The notes: a model not told the origin generated them from the letters alone. Positions 38,791 through 48,657 are shown, counted from the stretch's first letter. The stretch is 64,000 nucleotides of DNA from Candidatus Phosphitivorax anaerolimi (GCA_001896555.1 MPOS01000018.1:24419-88418); one strand, 5' to 3'. Translations and numbers: made by a program.

Positions 38791-39915
38791 ATGCTGAGTT
38801 CATTCAAGAGCGAATGGAAACCCTTCGAGGATCTGGCCCGGTCGTTTGCCGCAAAAGAGCTTGCAGGCAAGACCGAGGAGCACGACCGCTATCCCTTCGG
38901 GGAGTTCTTTCATGATGTCCTGGACAAGGCGTACGAGGTGGGGTTTCTGGGGATCATGCTGCCCGGAGAGCTGGGCGGCGCCGGTGGAAGCATCGGCACA
39001 CTATGCGCTGTTCTCGCCGCCCTCTGCCGGGTCGACAGCTCGCCCGGCGGCATCGTCTTCACCAATGCCTTGGCACAGGAGATCCTGCTTGCCGCCGGCG
39101 CCCGGGACATAGCCGGGGAGATCTTCGGCAAGACGACCTCGGCAGGCGGGTTCCTGGTCGCCTTTCCCTCGTACACTCATCCGTCCCATCAGGACAACCT
39201 CCCCGAGTACAGGCGGTCGGGCAGGGGCTACACCATCACCGGCACGGTCGATCTCCTGGTGCTTGGCGGGCTCGCCCGCCGGGCGATCGTTCCTGCAAGA
39301 AACAGATCGAAGCAGCAGCACTCGTTCTTTCTGATCGACCTCGATCACGAGGGGGTGAGCAAGAGCGAGCCGGTTTTTACCCTGGGGATGCACGCCTGCC
39401 CTGCCGTGGATGTCCGACTCGACAGGGTCAGGGCCCGGCTTGTCGGTGAAGAGGGCAAGGGCGGGGAGTATTTCGACCGGGTCCTGCCCGCCATGCACAT
39501 AGCCGCTGCCGCCATGAACGCGGGAATCATGAGAGGGTCTCTCGACGAGGCACTGGCCTATGCCCGGGAGCGCTTCCAGGGGGGACGGGAGATCATCCGG
39601 TGGAGCGAGGTTTCCATGCTGCTCGCCGGCATGGCTGTCAAGGCCGATGCAGCCGATATGTGTGTCACCCTGGCATGCCAGGCCCTGGAGCAGGGAGACC
39701 CGGGCTGGTCTTCCCGCTGCGCTGCAGCCGCGCTCCACATTCACGAGATCGCCTGCGAGGCCGTCACCGACGGTGTCCAGATACTGGGCGGCAACGGCTA
39801 CATGAAGGACTACGGTCAGGAGAAGCGTTTCCGCGACGCCAGGCAGGTGCAGGCCCTTCTGGGCAGTGTGCCGGCACGCAAGCTCGATCTGATCCGGAAG
39901 GTATCAGGCGTCTGA
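38791..39915 (+). CDS. Acyl-CoA dehydrogenase homologue lacking the catalytic Glu
   Basis: A 374-residue ACAD-fold protein. GFLGIMLPGELGGAGGS, a poorly conserved middle, and DGVQILGGNGYMKDYGQEKRFRDAR identify the family; the last segment retains FAD-binding residues. Where the catalytic Glu should be (YEGT of the upstream gene) it has QALLGS with L357. The alternative Glu of isovaleryl-CoA dehydrogenase in DLER is an Asp here (YFDR). It is therefore probably non-catalytic or uses another base. A strong GGAAAGGAGG site gives the start. Such pairing occurs in alpha2beta2 steroid-type ACADs (for example FadE26/FadE27), where each subunit supplies part of the active site. Confidence 0.88.
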   Translation: MLSSFKSEWKPFEDLARSFAAKELAGKTEEHDRYPFGEFFHDVLDKAYEVGFLGIMLPGELGGAGGSIGTLCAVLAALCRVDSSPGGIVFTNALAQEILLAAGARDIAGEIFGKTTSAGGFLVAFPSYTHPSHQDNLPEYRRSGRGYTITGTVDLLVLGGLARRAIVPARNRSKQQHSFFLIDLDHEGVSKSEPVFTLGMHACPAVDVRLDRVRARLVGEEGKGGEYFDRVLPAMHIAAAAMNAGIMRGSLDEALAYARERFQGGREIIRWSEVSMLLAGMAVKADAADMCVTLACQALEQGDPGWSSRCAAAALHIHEIACEAVTDGVQILGGNGYMKDYGQEKRFRDARQVQALLGSVPARKLDLIRKVSGV

Positions 39916-40013
39916 AAAAAGCACAGGATCGAAAAGAGCAGGCCACACGCTTGAGGAAAACGAAAAAGTACAACACTGATTATTATTTCAGAGGAGGGAG
40001 CTTAAAAAAATTT

Positions 40014-40856
40014 ATGAAGGTTCTTGCCAAGAAAACAGCAGCGATTACGGGAGCCGCCTCGGGAATCGGCAGGGCCCTTGCCCTGAACCTGGCCGGCGAG
40101 GGGTGTAACCTGGCTCTGGCGGACATCGACGAGCCCGGTCTGAAGGAGACCTCAGGGCTGATCGGTGCCGCCGTGAATGTCTCCACCCACGTGGTGGACG
40201 TTGCACGGCACGAGCAGGTATTGGGCTTTGCAGAGGAGGCCGCCCGCTACCACGGAGGCGTGGATCTCGTCATCAACAATGCCGGGGTGGCCCTGGGCGA
40301 TTTTCTGGAGACCGTTCCCCTCGAGGATTTCCAGTGGCTCTTCGGGATCAACTTCTGGGGGGTCGTACACGGCACCATGGCGTTTCTCCCCTACTTGCGC
40401 AAACGGCCCGAGGGGCACATCGTCAACATCTCGAGCATGAACGGAATCATCCCGAACCCCAACAACGGCCCCTACTGCGCCGCCAAGTTCGCGGTCAAGG
40501 GATACACGGAGACCCTTGCCCAGGAGATGCATGGAACCAACATCCGGGTGAGCTGCGTGCACCCGGGCGGGATAAAGACCAATATCGCCCGCAACGCACG
40601 CTTCAATCACGCCATGTTCTCGCTTACCAAGGAAAAGTCCGTGTCGATCTACGAGAAAGAGATCTTCCGGACGACCGCTGACCGGGCCGCAAAGGTCATC
40701 ATCGCCGGAATCAAGCGCAACAAGAGACGCATCCTGATCGGGGCCGATGCAAAGGTCCTGGACCTGCTCACCAGGCTCTTCCCGGTGACCGCGGTCACCT
40801 TGAGCTGTCTGGCCAGCAGGTACATCGCAAAATCGTACGCGTGCAGAGAAGACTGA
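40014..40856 (+). CDS. Short-chain dehydrogenase/reductase
   Basis: A 280-residue classical SDR: GAASGIGRA cofactor loop (about 12-20), Asp-Ile-Asp (ADIDE) after strand 2 suggesting NAD, NNAGVA (about 88-93), Ser in NISSMNG and Y-CAA-K (YCAAKFAVKG). AGGAGGGAG precedes ATG with a long A-rich spacer. It lies 98 bases after the dehydrogenase pair and 74 bases before the acetoacetate-decarboxylase-like gene, all on one strand. It may reduce or oxidise the beta-hydroxy/keto intermediate of the same acyl pathway. Confidence 0.9.
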   Translation: MKVLAKKTAAITGAASGIGRALALNLAGEGCNLALADIDEPGLKETSGLIGAAVNVSTHVVDVARHEQVLGFAEEAARYHGGVDLVINNAGVALGDFLETVPLEDFQWLFGINFWGVVHGTMAFLPYLRKRPEGHIVNISSMNGIIPNPNNGPYCAAKFAVKGYTETLAQEMHGTNIRVSCVHPGGIKTNIARNARFNHAMFSLTKEKSVSIYEKEIFRTTADRAAKVIIAGIKRNKRRILIGADAKVLDLLTRLFPVTAVTLSCLASRYIAKSYACRED

Positions 40857-40930
40857 GAGATTTCGGTCGGGTGGATCATTCCGGATAGGGGATAGTGAAA
40901 AATTGTCCATGAAGAACGTGAGGAGGATGT

Positions 40931-41704
40931 ATGAAAAAAGGAGAGTTTTTCAAAGGGGTAATTCAGTGGGAAATGATGACCAAAGACCGGTCGATCGAAG
41001 GCAAGCTCCCGGTCTTTTACTATGACAACACAGCCATGACGGCCATTTTCACGGCCTCTACCGAGAAGATCCGGCGCCATCTGCCTTTGCCGGAGATGCA
41101 TCCGGTCGAGGTCTGGAAAGACAGGGCCATGGTCGCCTTCACGGCCTTCGAGTACCGCAGCACCGACATCGATCCGTACAACGAGTTCTCGATCTCCTTC
41201 CCCATCACCTTCGGCAAAAAACCCATTCCGGGATTGACGGTCCTGGGCATGATGGCGAAGAGATACTTCACGGCATACGTCTGGCAGCTTCCCGTGACCA
41301 CCGAGCGCGCCCGCAGGGGAGGCGTGGATATGTACGGATATCCCAAGTATCTCGCCGACATCGTGTTCACCGATGAGGGCGGCATGCTCTCCTGTTCGCT
41401 CTCCGAAGGCGGCAGGAACATCCTTATCCTCAAGGGCAAGAAGCTTAAGACATCATCGGAAAAGGTGAACCGGTTCAAGACCTTCTCCGTCAAGGACGGG
41501 GTGCCCCTGGCGGCGAACGTCTATATGAACCCGCTCAAGTTCGGCAAGTCCGTAAGCAGAAAGGCCGCGCGCCTCACCCTGGGCGACCACGAGGTATCTC
41601 GCCAGCTCCTCGATATGGATTTAAGCCCCTGTCCGATCTTTTTCCAGTACATGCCCCTGATGGAGGCCATCCTGTTCGGACCGAGAAACCTCATGGACGA
41701 CTGA
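40931..41704 (+). CDS. Acetoacetate decarboxylase-family protein
   Basis: A 257-residue protein of the ADC family (PF06314). The Schiff-base Lys is K139 in VDMYGYPKYLAD, matching the G-x-PK catalytic segment, and ERARRGG precedes it. The domain covers residues about 30-250. Canonical ADC decarboxylates acetoacetate through an imine; members of this family also do aldolase-type or hydratase chemistry. GAGGAGG precedes ATG. It ends the TetR-ACAD-SDR cluster; a keto-acid product of that pathway could be its substrate. Confidence 0.88.
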   Translation: MKKGEFFKGVIQWEMMTKDRSIEGKLPVFYYDNTAMTAIFTASTEKIRRHLPLPEMHPVEVWKDRAMVAFTAFEYRSTDIDPYNEFSISFPITFGKKPIPGLTVLGMMAKRYFTAYVWQLPVTTERARRGGVDMYGYPKYLADIVFTDEGGMLSCSLSEGGRNILILKGKKLKTSSEKVNRFKTFSVKDGVPLAANVYMNPLKFGKSVSRKAARLTLGDHEVSRQLLDMDLSPCPIFFQYMPLMEAILFGPRNLMDD

Positions 41705-41710
41705 TCGTTG

Positions 41711-41840
41711 AAAGGGGACAGATTTATTTTCGGGTGAAAAATAAATCCGTCCCCTTTAGGGGTCTTTTCGGGTGAAAAATAAATCTGTCCCCTTTAGGGG
41801 TCTTCGGGTGAAAAATAAATCTGTCCCCTTTAGGGGTCTT
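41711..41840. repeat. REP-like array: one inverted arm plus three tandem units
   Basis: AAAGGGGACAGATTTATTTT (41711-41730) faces its near-complement at 41737-41756 (one mismatch) across a CGGGTG loop, forming a 20-bp hairpin. The element CGGGTGAAAAATAAATC and its CTGTCCCCTTT tail then recurs at 41731, 41769 and 41805, with AGGGGTCTT linkers and a period of 38 and 36 bases. This is the typical look of extragenic REP/BIME sequences mobilised by RAYT transposases; no RAYT gene is nearby. Confidence 0.85.
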
Positions 41841-41892
41841 CCGGATAATTTCCCCTTTCCAAAAAGTGCGTGTCCCGTTATAGATGAACGAG

Positions 41893-41927
41893 CCCGGGTC
41901 CCTTAGCTCCTGTGGGCCGGACCCGGG
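41893..41927 (+). terminator. Hairpin just upstream of ettA
   Basis: CCCGGGTCC (41893-41901) and GGACCCGGG (41919-41927) form a perfect 9-bp GC-rich stem, then ATCTTTGT. It may end the preceding cluster or act as a leader structure for ettA, which starts 31 bases later. Confidence 0.5.
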
Positions 41928-41957
41928 ATCTTTGTATGGTCGAAAAGGAGCTTTCCC

Positions 41958-43643
41958 ATGAGCAATGGAGCTGAGAAGATCATCTACACCATGATGAAGG
42001 TCGGCAAGATGTACCAGGGCCGGCCCGTGATCAAGGATATCTCCCTGTCCTATTTTTACGGTGCGAAGATCGGGGTCTTGGGTCTCAACGGTTCGGGGAA
42101 AAGCACACTGCTGCGCATCATGGCCGGGGTCGATCATGAGTATGAAGGCCATGCCGTGCTTTCACCGGGCTATACGGTCGGTTACCTCGAACAGGAGCCG
42201 GTGCTCGACCCGGCCATGACTGTCAGACAGGCGGTGGAAGAGGGCCTGAAGGAGGCCGTGGACCTGGTGAACGAGTACAACGAGATCAGCCTGAAGTTTG
42301 CCGAACCCCTTTCGGACGGCGAGATGGATGCGCTCATGGCCCGCCAGGGCGAGCTGCAGGAAAAGATCGACCACCTGGACGCCTGGGATATCGATTCCCG
42401 CCTGGAAATGGCCATGGACGCCCTGCGCTGTCCCCCGGGAGACACCCCGGTGAGCGTACTTTCGGGCGGCGAGAAGAGGCGGGTGGCGCGGTGCAGGCTC
42501 CTGCTCAAAAAGCCCGATATCCTGCTCCTGGACGAGCCCACGAACCACCTGGACGCAGAGACGGTCGCCTGGCTGGAGCGCCACCTCCAGCAGTATGAGG
42601 GCACGGTGATCGCAGTCACCCATGACCGCTACTTCCTGGACAACGTGGCCGGATGGATCCTCGAGCTCGACCGGGGACACGGCATTCCCTGGAAAGGCAA
42701 CTACTCCTCCTGGCTGGAGCAGAAGCAGCTCAGGCTCAGGCACGAGGAGAAACGCGAGACCGAGCGTCAGAAGACCCTGGAACGCGAGCTCGAGTGGATA
42801 CGCATGTCTCCCAAGGGCCGGCAGGCCAAGGCCAAGGCCCGCGTGAGCGCGTATGAGACGCTTTTGAACCAGAACGTGGAAAAGCAGGAAAAAGAGCTCG
42901 AGATTTATATCCCGCCCGGACCCCGCCTGGGCAAGGTGGTTATCGAGGCCGAAAAGGTAAGCAAGGCATACGGCGACAGGCTCCTCTTCGAGGATATGAG
43001 CTTTGCCCTGCCTGCAGGCGGCATCGTGGGCGTCATCGGTCCCAACGGTGCAGGCAAGACCACCCTGTTCAGGATGATCACGGGCAGCGAGAAGCCCGAC
43101 ACCGGCACCATCAGGATCGGAGAGACGGTCAAGCTCGTCTATGCGGACCAGGATCGCGATGCACTGGACCCGTCAAAAACCATCTGGGAGGTGATCTCCG
43201 GCGGCCGTGATCTCATAAATCTGGGAAAGCGCGAGGTCAACTCCCGGGCCTATGTCGCACGCTTCAACTTCTCCGGCACGGATCAGCAGAAAAAGGTGAG
43301 CATGATCTCGGGAGGCGAGCGCAACCGGGTCCACCTTGCCTGCATGCTGAAGGAGGGAGGCAATGTTCTGCTTCTGGACGAGCCCACCAACGACCTGGAC
43401 GTGAACACCATGCGCGCCCTGGAGGAGGCCCTGGAGAACTTTGCCGGGTGCGCCGTGGTCATCAGTCACGACCGCTGGTTCCTCGACCGGATCGCCACGC
43501 ACATCCTCGCCTTCGAGGGAGACAGCCGGGTGGTCTGGTTCGAGGGAAATTACTCCGATTACGAGGCCGACAGAAGAAAGCGGCTCGGCAAGGAGGCCGA
43601 TACACCCCACAGGATCAAATACCGTCATCTCACCCGGGGATGA
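41958..43643 (+). CDS. ettA: Energy-dependent translational throttle EttA (ABC-F)
   Basis: A 561-residue protein with two ABC domains. Walker A motifs GLNGSGKST (about 42-50) and GPNGAGKTT (about 362-370), signatures LSGGEKRRVAR and ISGGERNRVHL, and DEPTNHLD / DEPTNDLD Walker B are all present. A P-site linker (about 245-320, EKRETERQKTLERELEW) separates them, and the arm is in the first domain. Absence of membrane segments and the length fit EttA, which binds the E site and gates translation initiation by ATP/ADP. ATG follows AAAGGAGC. Confidence 0.95.
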   Translation: MSNGAEKIIYTMMKVGKMYQGRPVIKDISLSYFYGAKIGVLGLNGSGKSTLLRIMAGVDHEYEGHAVLSPGYTVGYLEQEPVLDPAMTVRQAVEEGLKEAVDLVNEYNEISLKFAEPLSDGEMDALMARQGELQEKIDHLDAWDIDSRLEMAMDALRCPPGDTPVSVLSGGEKRRVARCRLLLKKPDILLLDEPTNHLDAETVAWLERHLQQYEGTVIAVTHDRYFLDNVAGWILELDRGHGIPWKGNYSSWLEQKQLRLRHEEKRETERQKTLERELEWIRMSPKGRQAKAKARVSAYETLLNQNVEKQEKELEIYIPPGPRLGKVVIEAEKVSKAYGDRLLFEDMSFALPAGGIVGVIGPNGAGKTTLFRMITGSEKPDTGTIRIGETVKLVYADQDRDALDPSKTIWEVISGGRDLINLGKREVNSRAYVARFNFSGTDQQKKVSMISGGERNRVHLACMLKEGGNVLLLDEPTNDLDVNTMRALEEALENFAGCAVVISHDRWFLDRIATHILAFEGDSRVVWFEGNYSDYEADRRKRLGKEADTPHRIKYRHLTRG

Positions 43644-43902
43644 TCTTCCCGGCGGGAGGGAAAAGAGGCAGAGAGTTCGTGAACCCTCTGCCCGTCCGTG
43701 GCGATCTGTTCCTTGCTCCAATGCACGGCTCCGCCTGAAAGGCGGATGCCGATGCTCCGGGCTGTTTTTAACCTGGGAACCTTCCTCTCTTTCCGCCTTC
43801 TTACGAATCCGGTTTGCCGGCCCTCGGGCTAAACCTGCACCCCCCCGATTGTTTCAAGAAATTATTCTGAGAAACCGAAAGATCTGAGCAAGGCGGATAC
43901 AG

Positions 43903-46629
43903 ATGAAGTCGTTTTTCGATTTAATATCCATACGCGGAAAGCTCCTGCTGTGTTACGGCTCAGCCTTCATTTTCGCTATCGTTCTTGCCAGTACAGCGCT
44001 TCACTACATGGTCAGACAGACCATCGAAACACTCATCGAAAATGAGTTAAGAAGCTTCACCGGCAGCATTTCCACGATGCTCAAGGCCTCGGCTGACATC
44101 ACCATCAAGAATCATCTGCGCGGCATCGCCCAGAGAAACGAAGATATCGTCGAATACTACTACCAGAGATTCCTTAAAGGAGAACTCTCCGAGGAGATAG
44201 CCAAGCGCAATGTGCGCAGGGTCCTGCTGTCCCAGCAGGTCGGGAAGACCGGCTACATCTATTGTGTCAACAGTGCGGGAGTGGCCGTTGTCCACGGGGC
44301 TCCGGGGGTGGAGGGGGTCAATTTTTCCCACCGGTCTTTCGTCCAGGAGCAGATCAGGAGGAAAGAGGGGTATCTCACCTACGACTGGCAGAATCCGGAC
44401 GATCCCGAACCCCGGCCGAAGGCCCTGTATATGACTTATTTCGAGCCCTGGGACTGGATCATTTCCGTATCGTCGTACCAGGAGGAATTCTACGATCTCA
44501 TCAATGTGGATGACTTCAGAGAGAGCATCCTGGGCCTGAGGTTTGGGAAGACGGGTTACTCCTATGTGCTCGACGGAAAAGGGAACGTCATCATCCATCC
44601 CTCGTATACGGGATCGATCTATGACATAGAAGACGAGGACCTTCGGGCAACCGCAGCCAAGATCATAGACCAGAAAACGGGCAGGATCGTCTATGACTGG
44701 CGCAATCCCGGAGAGGATACCCTCAGAAAAAAGATCGTGATGCTCAACTACATCCCGGAGCTCGACTGGATCGTTGCCTCATCCGGGTACATGGACGAGT
44801 TCCATGGCGCCCTGATCCATATCCAGAACGTTATCTTCGTCATTACCGTGATCGTCATGGCAGTGGTGCTCATGATGACGCTCTGGATCGGCTCGGTCAT
44901 CACTTCACCGCTGAGGCGGATGATGAAGCACTTTTCCACCGGGGCTACCGGCGATTTCTCCGTGCGCATGGATGATTCGGCCCGGGACGAGTTCGGCAAG
45001 CTGGCCCGATATTTCAACTCCTTCATGGAGACGCTGCAGCAGTTCAGCGGCAGCCTGCAGGAAGAGGTACTGGAGCACCGGAGGTCACTGGAAGCGCTCA
45101 GGGAGAGCGAAGAGCGGTTCAGACTGCTGGCCGAGAATTCGCCCGATATCATCATCAGCCTCGATCAGAGGGGATGTATATCCTATGTAAACCCGGTGGT
45201 GGAGAAGATCCTGGGTTATACACCGCATGAGCTCGCCGGCAAGAGCTTCCTGGTCATGGCACGTGGGCAGGAAGCAAATGAGTACATCCGGCAGTTCAGG
45301 AAGGTCCGCAGCGGTGAGATTCTCCTGGATTATACCGGAGTGCTCGTTCATAAGAACGGCTCGGTGCGGCATTTCATCTTCTGCGGCGCTCCGGCCACCG
45401 ACGGCAAGGGCAACATGGTGGGGATCGAGGGTGTCCTGAAGGACATCACCGATCGCAGGAACCTGGAATTCCAGCTCCAGCAGGTCCAGAAGCTCGAGGC
45501 GGTGGGCACCCTGGCAGGCGGCGTGGCGCACGACTTCAACAACATCCTCACCTCCATACGCGGTTCGCTCGACATCTCCCTGCTTATGGTGGATCAGAAT
45601 GACCCCATCATGAAGAATCTCCAGCAGATCGAAAAGGCGGTGACCAGGGCGTCGGATCTCACCCGCCAGCTCCTGTTCTTCAGCAGGAGGCAGCCCGTGG
45701 AGATGGCACCTCTGAACCTGAATCAGTCCGTAGACAACATTCTCCGGATCATCGAACGCCTCATCGGCGAGAACATCGCCATCACGCTCGATCTCGCTCC
45801 TGATCTCCAGCCGGTCATGGCTGACGGGGGGAACATCGAGCAGGTGATTATGAACCTCATGATCAACGCCCGAGACGCCATGCCCGAGGGAGGCACCATC
45901 ACCATCAGGACACGCAACGCCACTGTACGCGACGAATATGTAAAGACCCACCCCTATGCCAGGCCGGGGAAATTCGTGTGCCTCTCCATAGAAGACACGG
46001 GCATTGGCATGGACAGTGAGGTCGCGGAACACATCTTCGAGCCGTTTTTCACCACCAAGGAGCAGGGGAAGGGTACGGGCCTGGGTCTTGCGGTGGTTTA
46101 TGGAATCGTGAAAAAGCACAAGGGGTGGATCGTGGCCGACAGCAGGCCCGGTGAAGGAACAGTGTTCACCATCTTCTTCCCTGTCTCCACAGAAGAATCA
46201 AGCCCTGAACCCGGCCGGCATGCACGGAATTCCGGAGACACCCGGGGACGGGGTGAAAAGATCCTGGTCATCGAAGACGACCCCAGCGTTCTCTCCTTTG
46301 CCGGGGCAGCCCTCAAGGGGAACGGATACACCGTGCTCACCGCCGCGAGCGCCACGGAGGCCCGCGTGGTGTTTCATGAACACCAGGACAGCCTGCACCT
46401 GATCTTCAGCGATGTCGTGCTGCCGGACAAGAACGGGCTCGATCTGGTCGATGAATTCGAAAGAGAGAAGCCGGGCATTCGGATTCTCATGACCAGCGGA
46501 TATATGGACGAGAAATCCCTGAGCAGGATAATCAGGGACAACAACCACCGTTTTCTCCCCAAGCCCTATGCCATGAAGGACCTGATCAATACCGTGCGGG
46601 CCCTGCTCGACGGTCCGGACCAGGCATAA
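43903..46629 (+). CDS. Hybrid sensor histidine kinase with dCache, HAMP, PAS and receiver domains
   Basis: A 908-residue protein. TM1 about 13-35; periplasmic dCache-type sensor with two similar halves ([14 protein letters not shown] at 113-126, [14 protein letters not shown] at 214-227); TM2 about 308-332; HAMP 333-385; PAS about 400-520; HisKA with phospho-acceptor H543 in GGVAHDFNN; HATPase about 640-760 ([22 protein letters not shown]); receiver 786-905 with D837, acidic E791-D792-D793 and K887. The ligand is unknown; Cache domains usually bind small metabolites. No unlinked response regulator is adjacent, so the receiver probably acts through a phosphorelay. Confidence 0.95.
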   Translation: MKSFFDLISIRGKLLLCYGSAFIFAIVLASTALHYMVRQTIETLIENELRSFTGSISTMLKASADITIKNHLRGIAQRNEDIVEYYYQRFLKGELSEEIAKRNVRRVLLSQQVGKTGYIYCVNSAGVAVVHGAPGVEGVNFSHRSFVQEQIRRKEGYLTYDWQNPDDPEPRPKALYMTYFEPWDWIISVSSYQEEFYDLINVDDFRESILGLRFGKTGYSYVLDGKGNVIIHPSYTGSIYDIEDEDLRATAAKIIDQKTGRIVYDWRNPGEDTLRKKIVMLNYIPELDWIVASSGYMDEFHGALIHIQNVIFVITVIVMAVVLMMTLWIGSVITSPLRRMMKHFSTGATGDFSVRMDDSARDEFGKLARYFNSFMETLQQFSGSLQEEVLEHRRSLEALRESEERFRLLAENSPDIIISLDQRGCISYVNPVVEKILGYTPHELAGKSFLVMARGQEANEYIRQFRKVRSGEILLDYTGVLVHKNGSVRHFIFCGAPATDGKGNMVGIEGVLKDITDRRNLEFQLQQVQKLEAVGTLAGGVAHDFNNILTSIRGSLDISLLMVDQNDPIMKNLQQIEKAVTRASDLTRQLLFFSRRQPVEMAPLNLNQSVDNILRIIERLIGENIAITLDLAPDLQPVMADGGNIEQVIMNLMINARDAMPEGGTITIRTRNATVRDEYVKTHPYARPGKFVCLSIEDTGIGMDSEVAEHIFEPFFTTKEQGKGTGLGLAVVYGIVKKHKGWIVADSRPGEGTVFTIFFPVSTEESSPEPGRHARNSGDTRGRGEKILVIEDDPSVLSFAGAALKGNGYTVLTAASATEARVVFHEHQDSLHLIFSDVVLPDKNGLDLVDEFEREKPGIRILMTSGYMDEKSLSRIIRDNNHRFLPKPYAMKDLINTVRALLDGPDQA

Positions 46630-47012
46630 GGGATTATGGGGCTGCCCCCCTCTCCTTTGGGAAAACTGCTCGACCACGAAGGAGCATTGGAGGCACATGC
46701 GGCTACCCCCCTTCCTCTGAAGGGAACTTCCGCCCAGCCGAGGCGGCGCCCTCCAAGGTTCTTCCCCGGCGCATCTTCTCCAACTGCTTTTTCATATTTT
46801 CTCCTGTTGATCCCGCCAGCCATAATCGAGTAAGCTCCTGTCCGGAAACAGCAGGGGAGAGGGACCACACCCAAGCCAGGCCGCAAGGGCGGCGGAAAAG
46901 GCTCCGATGGGTCCGTTACTGTGGCTGACGGCCGTGAGGCGGGAAAGAACAGGGGCTCTCGACCCCTCCGGGAAAAGCGGCAAAAGAAAAGACTGGAAGG
47001 AGGAAGCGATAC
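46630..47012. other. Intergenic region with one possible 30-codon frame
   Basis: A leftward 30-residue frame at 46703-46795 (MKKQLEKMRRGRT...) follows CAGGAG at good spacing. It is too short to call and could be a peptide or a relic. GGAAGGAGG precedes the OmpA lipoprotein start. Nothing else was recognised. Confidence 0.3.
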
Positions 47013-47681
47013 GTGAAGAAAATCAGCGTTGTTTGTTTGATCATGATAACCGGGGCATTTGTTCTCCAGGCTTGCACCACCGACCCGTACACCGGCCAGA
47101 GAAAGATGAGCAAGACCGCGTGGGGTTCCATCATCGGTGCTGCATCGGGAGCCGCTGTCGGCGCCGCCACGGGGAAGGACGGCGAGGCGCGCCGCAAGAG
47201 GGCACTCATCGGCGCAGGCGTGGGAGCCCTTGCCGGGGGGGCCGTGGGCGTATACATGGATAAGCAGGAGTCCAGGCTCAGGCAGCAGCTTCAGAATACA
47301 GGCGTGAGCGTCACCCGGGATGGAGACCGTATCATCCTGAACATGCCCGGCAACATCACCTTCCAGGTCGACAGCTCGGACATCAACGCCAACTTCTATG
47401 ATGTGCTGAACTCCGTAGCCCTGGTCCTGAAGGAGTACAACAAGACCATCATCAACATCACAGGCCATACCGACAGCACCGGCTCGGATTCCTACAACCA
47501 GGCGCTCTCTGAAAGGAGGGCCGCCAGTGTGGGCAGGTATCTGACGAGCCAGGGCATCGACCCTATGAGGATCGCCACGGCCGGGATGGGAGAGTCTATG
47601 CCCATAGCGAGCAACGATACACCCGAAGGCCGGCAGGCAAACCGGCGCGTTGAGCTCGAACTCGTGCCGCTCACCCAGTAG
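47013..47681 (+). CDS. OmpA-domain lipoprotein with glycine zipper, first copy
   Basis: A 222-residue lipoprotein starting at GTG, lipobox LQAC with C21. Residues about 37-82 form a double Gly/Ala zipper (GSIIGAASGAAVGAATG and LIGAGVGALAGGAVG), then an OmpA C-terminal peptidoglycan-binding domain about 108-220 with NITGHTDSTGSDSYN and RRVELEL. It resembles E. coli YiaD. It should tether the outer membrane to peptidoglycan. A near copy follows 280 bases downstream. GGAAGGAGGAAG precedes GTG. Confidence 0.92.
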   Translation: MKKISVVCLIMITGAFVLQACTTDPYTGQRKMSKTAWGSIIGAASGAAVGAATGKDGEARRKRALIGAGVGALAGGAVGVYMDKQESRLRQQLQNTGVSVTRDGDRIILNMPGNITFQVDSSDINANFYDVLNSVALVLKEYNKTIINITGHTDSTGSDSYNQALSERRAASVGRYLTSQGIDPMRIATAGMGESMPIASNDTPEGRQANRRVELELVPLTQ

Positions 47682-47690
47682 CATTCACCA

Positions 47691-47732
47691 GCCGGCCCGT
47701 ATCGCCCGCCGGGCGGGGCGGGCCGGCTCTTT
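47691..47732 (+). terminator. Rho-independent-like terminator after the first OmpA gene
   Basis: GCCGGCCCG (47691-47699) pairs with CGGGCCGGC (47719-47727), followed by TCTTT. The stem is GC-rich; the T tract is short. Confidence 0.6.
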
Positions 47733-47962
47733 CCAGCAGCAATTCCAGCACCTGACAGGAATGTCCCGGACAGACCGTGGGGGTCAGGTGCGTCTCTTAT
47801 GCTCTTTAACCGATTTTCTTGAGAGTGGTCCCGCCGCGGCGCACTCTATGTATATGTATTAGGTACGGCTACCGCACAGGAGAGCCTGGCGGCGTTTTTT
47901 TGTCTTTTAACAGGAGGCGTGCGTGCGAATCGTTGGATAGAACCGACCGTGGAGGGAATACC

Positions 47963-48637
47963 ATGAAGAAGACGACCATTATCCTGATGATATTCGTGAC
48001 CGGACTGTTCGTTTTTCAGTCGTGCACCACGGATCCCTACACCCGTGAAAAACAGACGAGCAGGACCGTCTGGGGTTCGGTGATCGGCGGGGCTGCAGGG
48101 GCGGCTGCAGGCGCCGCCACGGGCAGAGACAGCGAGTCGCGCCGCAAGCGGGCGCTCATAGGCCTGGGCATCGGTGCCCTGGCTGGAGGCGCCGCGGGCG
48201 CCTACATGGACCGCCAGGAGGCCCTGCTCAGGCAGCGGCTCGAGGCCACGGGCGTGAGCGTTACCCGCGTGAATGACCGAATCATCCTGAACATGCCCAG
48301 CAACATCACCTTTGAGACCGACAGCGCGGAGCTCAAACCCCAGTTTTACGATGTGCTCAATTCCGTTTCCCAGGTGTTGGAAGAGTATGATAAGACCCTC
48401 GTCAATGTCGTGGGACACACGGACAGCACCGGCGCCGCGTCATATAATAAGACCCTTTCCGAGAAGAGGGCCAGGAACGTGGCCCAGTACCTGATAGCTC
48501 AAGGGGTGAATCCCACCCGGGTGGCCGCTGATGGTATGGGGGAGGAGCAGCCCGTTGCATCCAATCAAACCCCCGAGGGCAGGCAGGCAAACCGCCGGGT
48601 GGAGATCACGCTTGCCCCGCTCACAGAAACCGGCTGA
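47963..48637 (+). CDS. OmpA-domain lipoprotein with glycine zipper, second copy
   Basis: A 224-residue lipoprotein, lipobox FQSC (C21), closely similar to the previous gene through the whole length: CTTDPYTR, Gly-zipper (GSVIGGAAGAAAGAATG, LIGLGIGALAGGAAG), TGVSVTR, MPSNITFETDS and GHTDSTGAASYN. The ATG at 47963 follows GGAGGGAATACC; a longer frame upstream is not needed. The terminator between the two copies and the separate upstream region suggest separate promoters, so they may be used under different conditions. It is a tandem duplication. Confidence 0.92.
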   Translation: MKKTTIILMIFVTGLFVFQSCTTDPYTREKQTSRTVWGSVIGGAAGAAAGAATGRDSESRRKRALIGLGIGALAGGAAGAYMDRQEALLRQRLEATGVSVTRVNDRIILNMPSNITFETDSAELKPQFYDVLNSVSQVLEEYDKTLVNVVGHTDSTGAASYNKTLSEKRARNVAQYLIAQGVNPTRVAADGMGEEQPVASNQTPEGRQANRRVEITLAPLTETG

Positions 48638-48657
48638 ACCGGGATATCTACCCGGTT
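48637..48657 (+). repeat. Small hairpin at the second OmpA stop
   Basis: AACCGGG (48637-48643) and CCCGGTT (48651-48657) surround a 7-base loop directly at the stop codon. No T tract follows, so it may protect the transcript end. Confidence 0.35.

Noticed and set aside
41711..41840. CRISPR array
   Set aside because: Repeats are contiguous with almost no spacers, and no cas genes are present.
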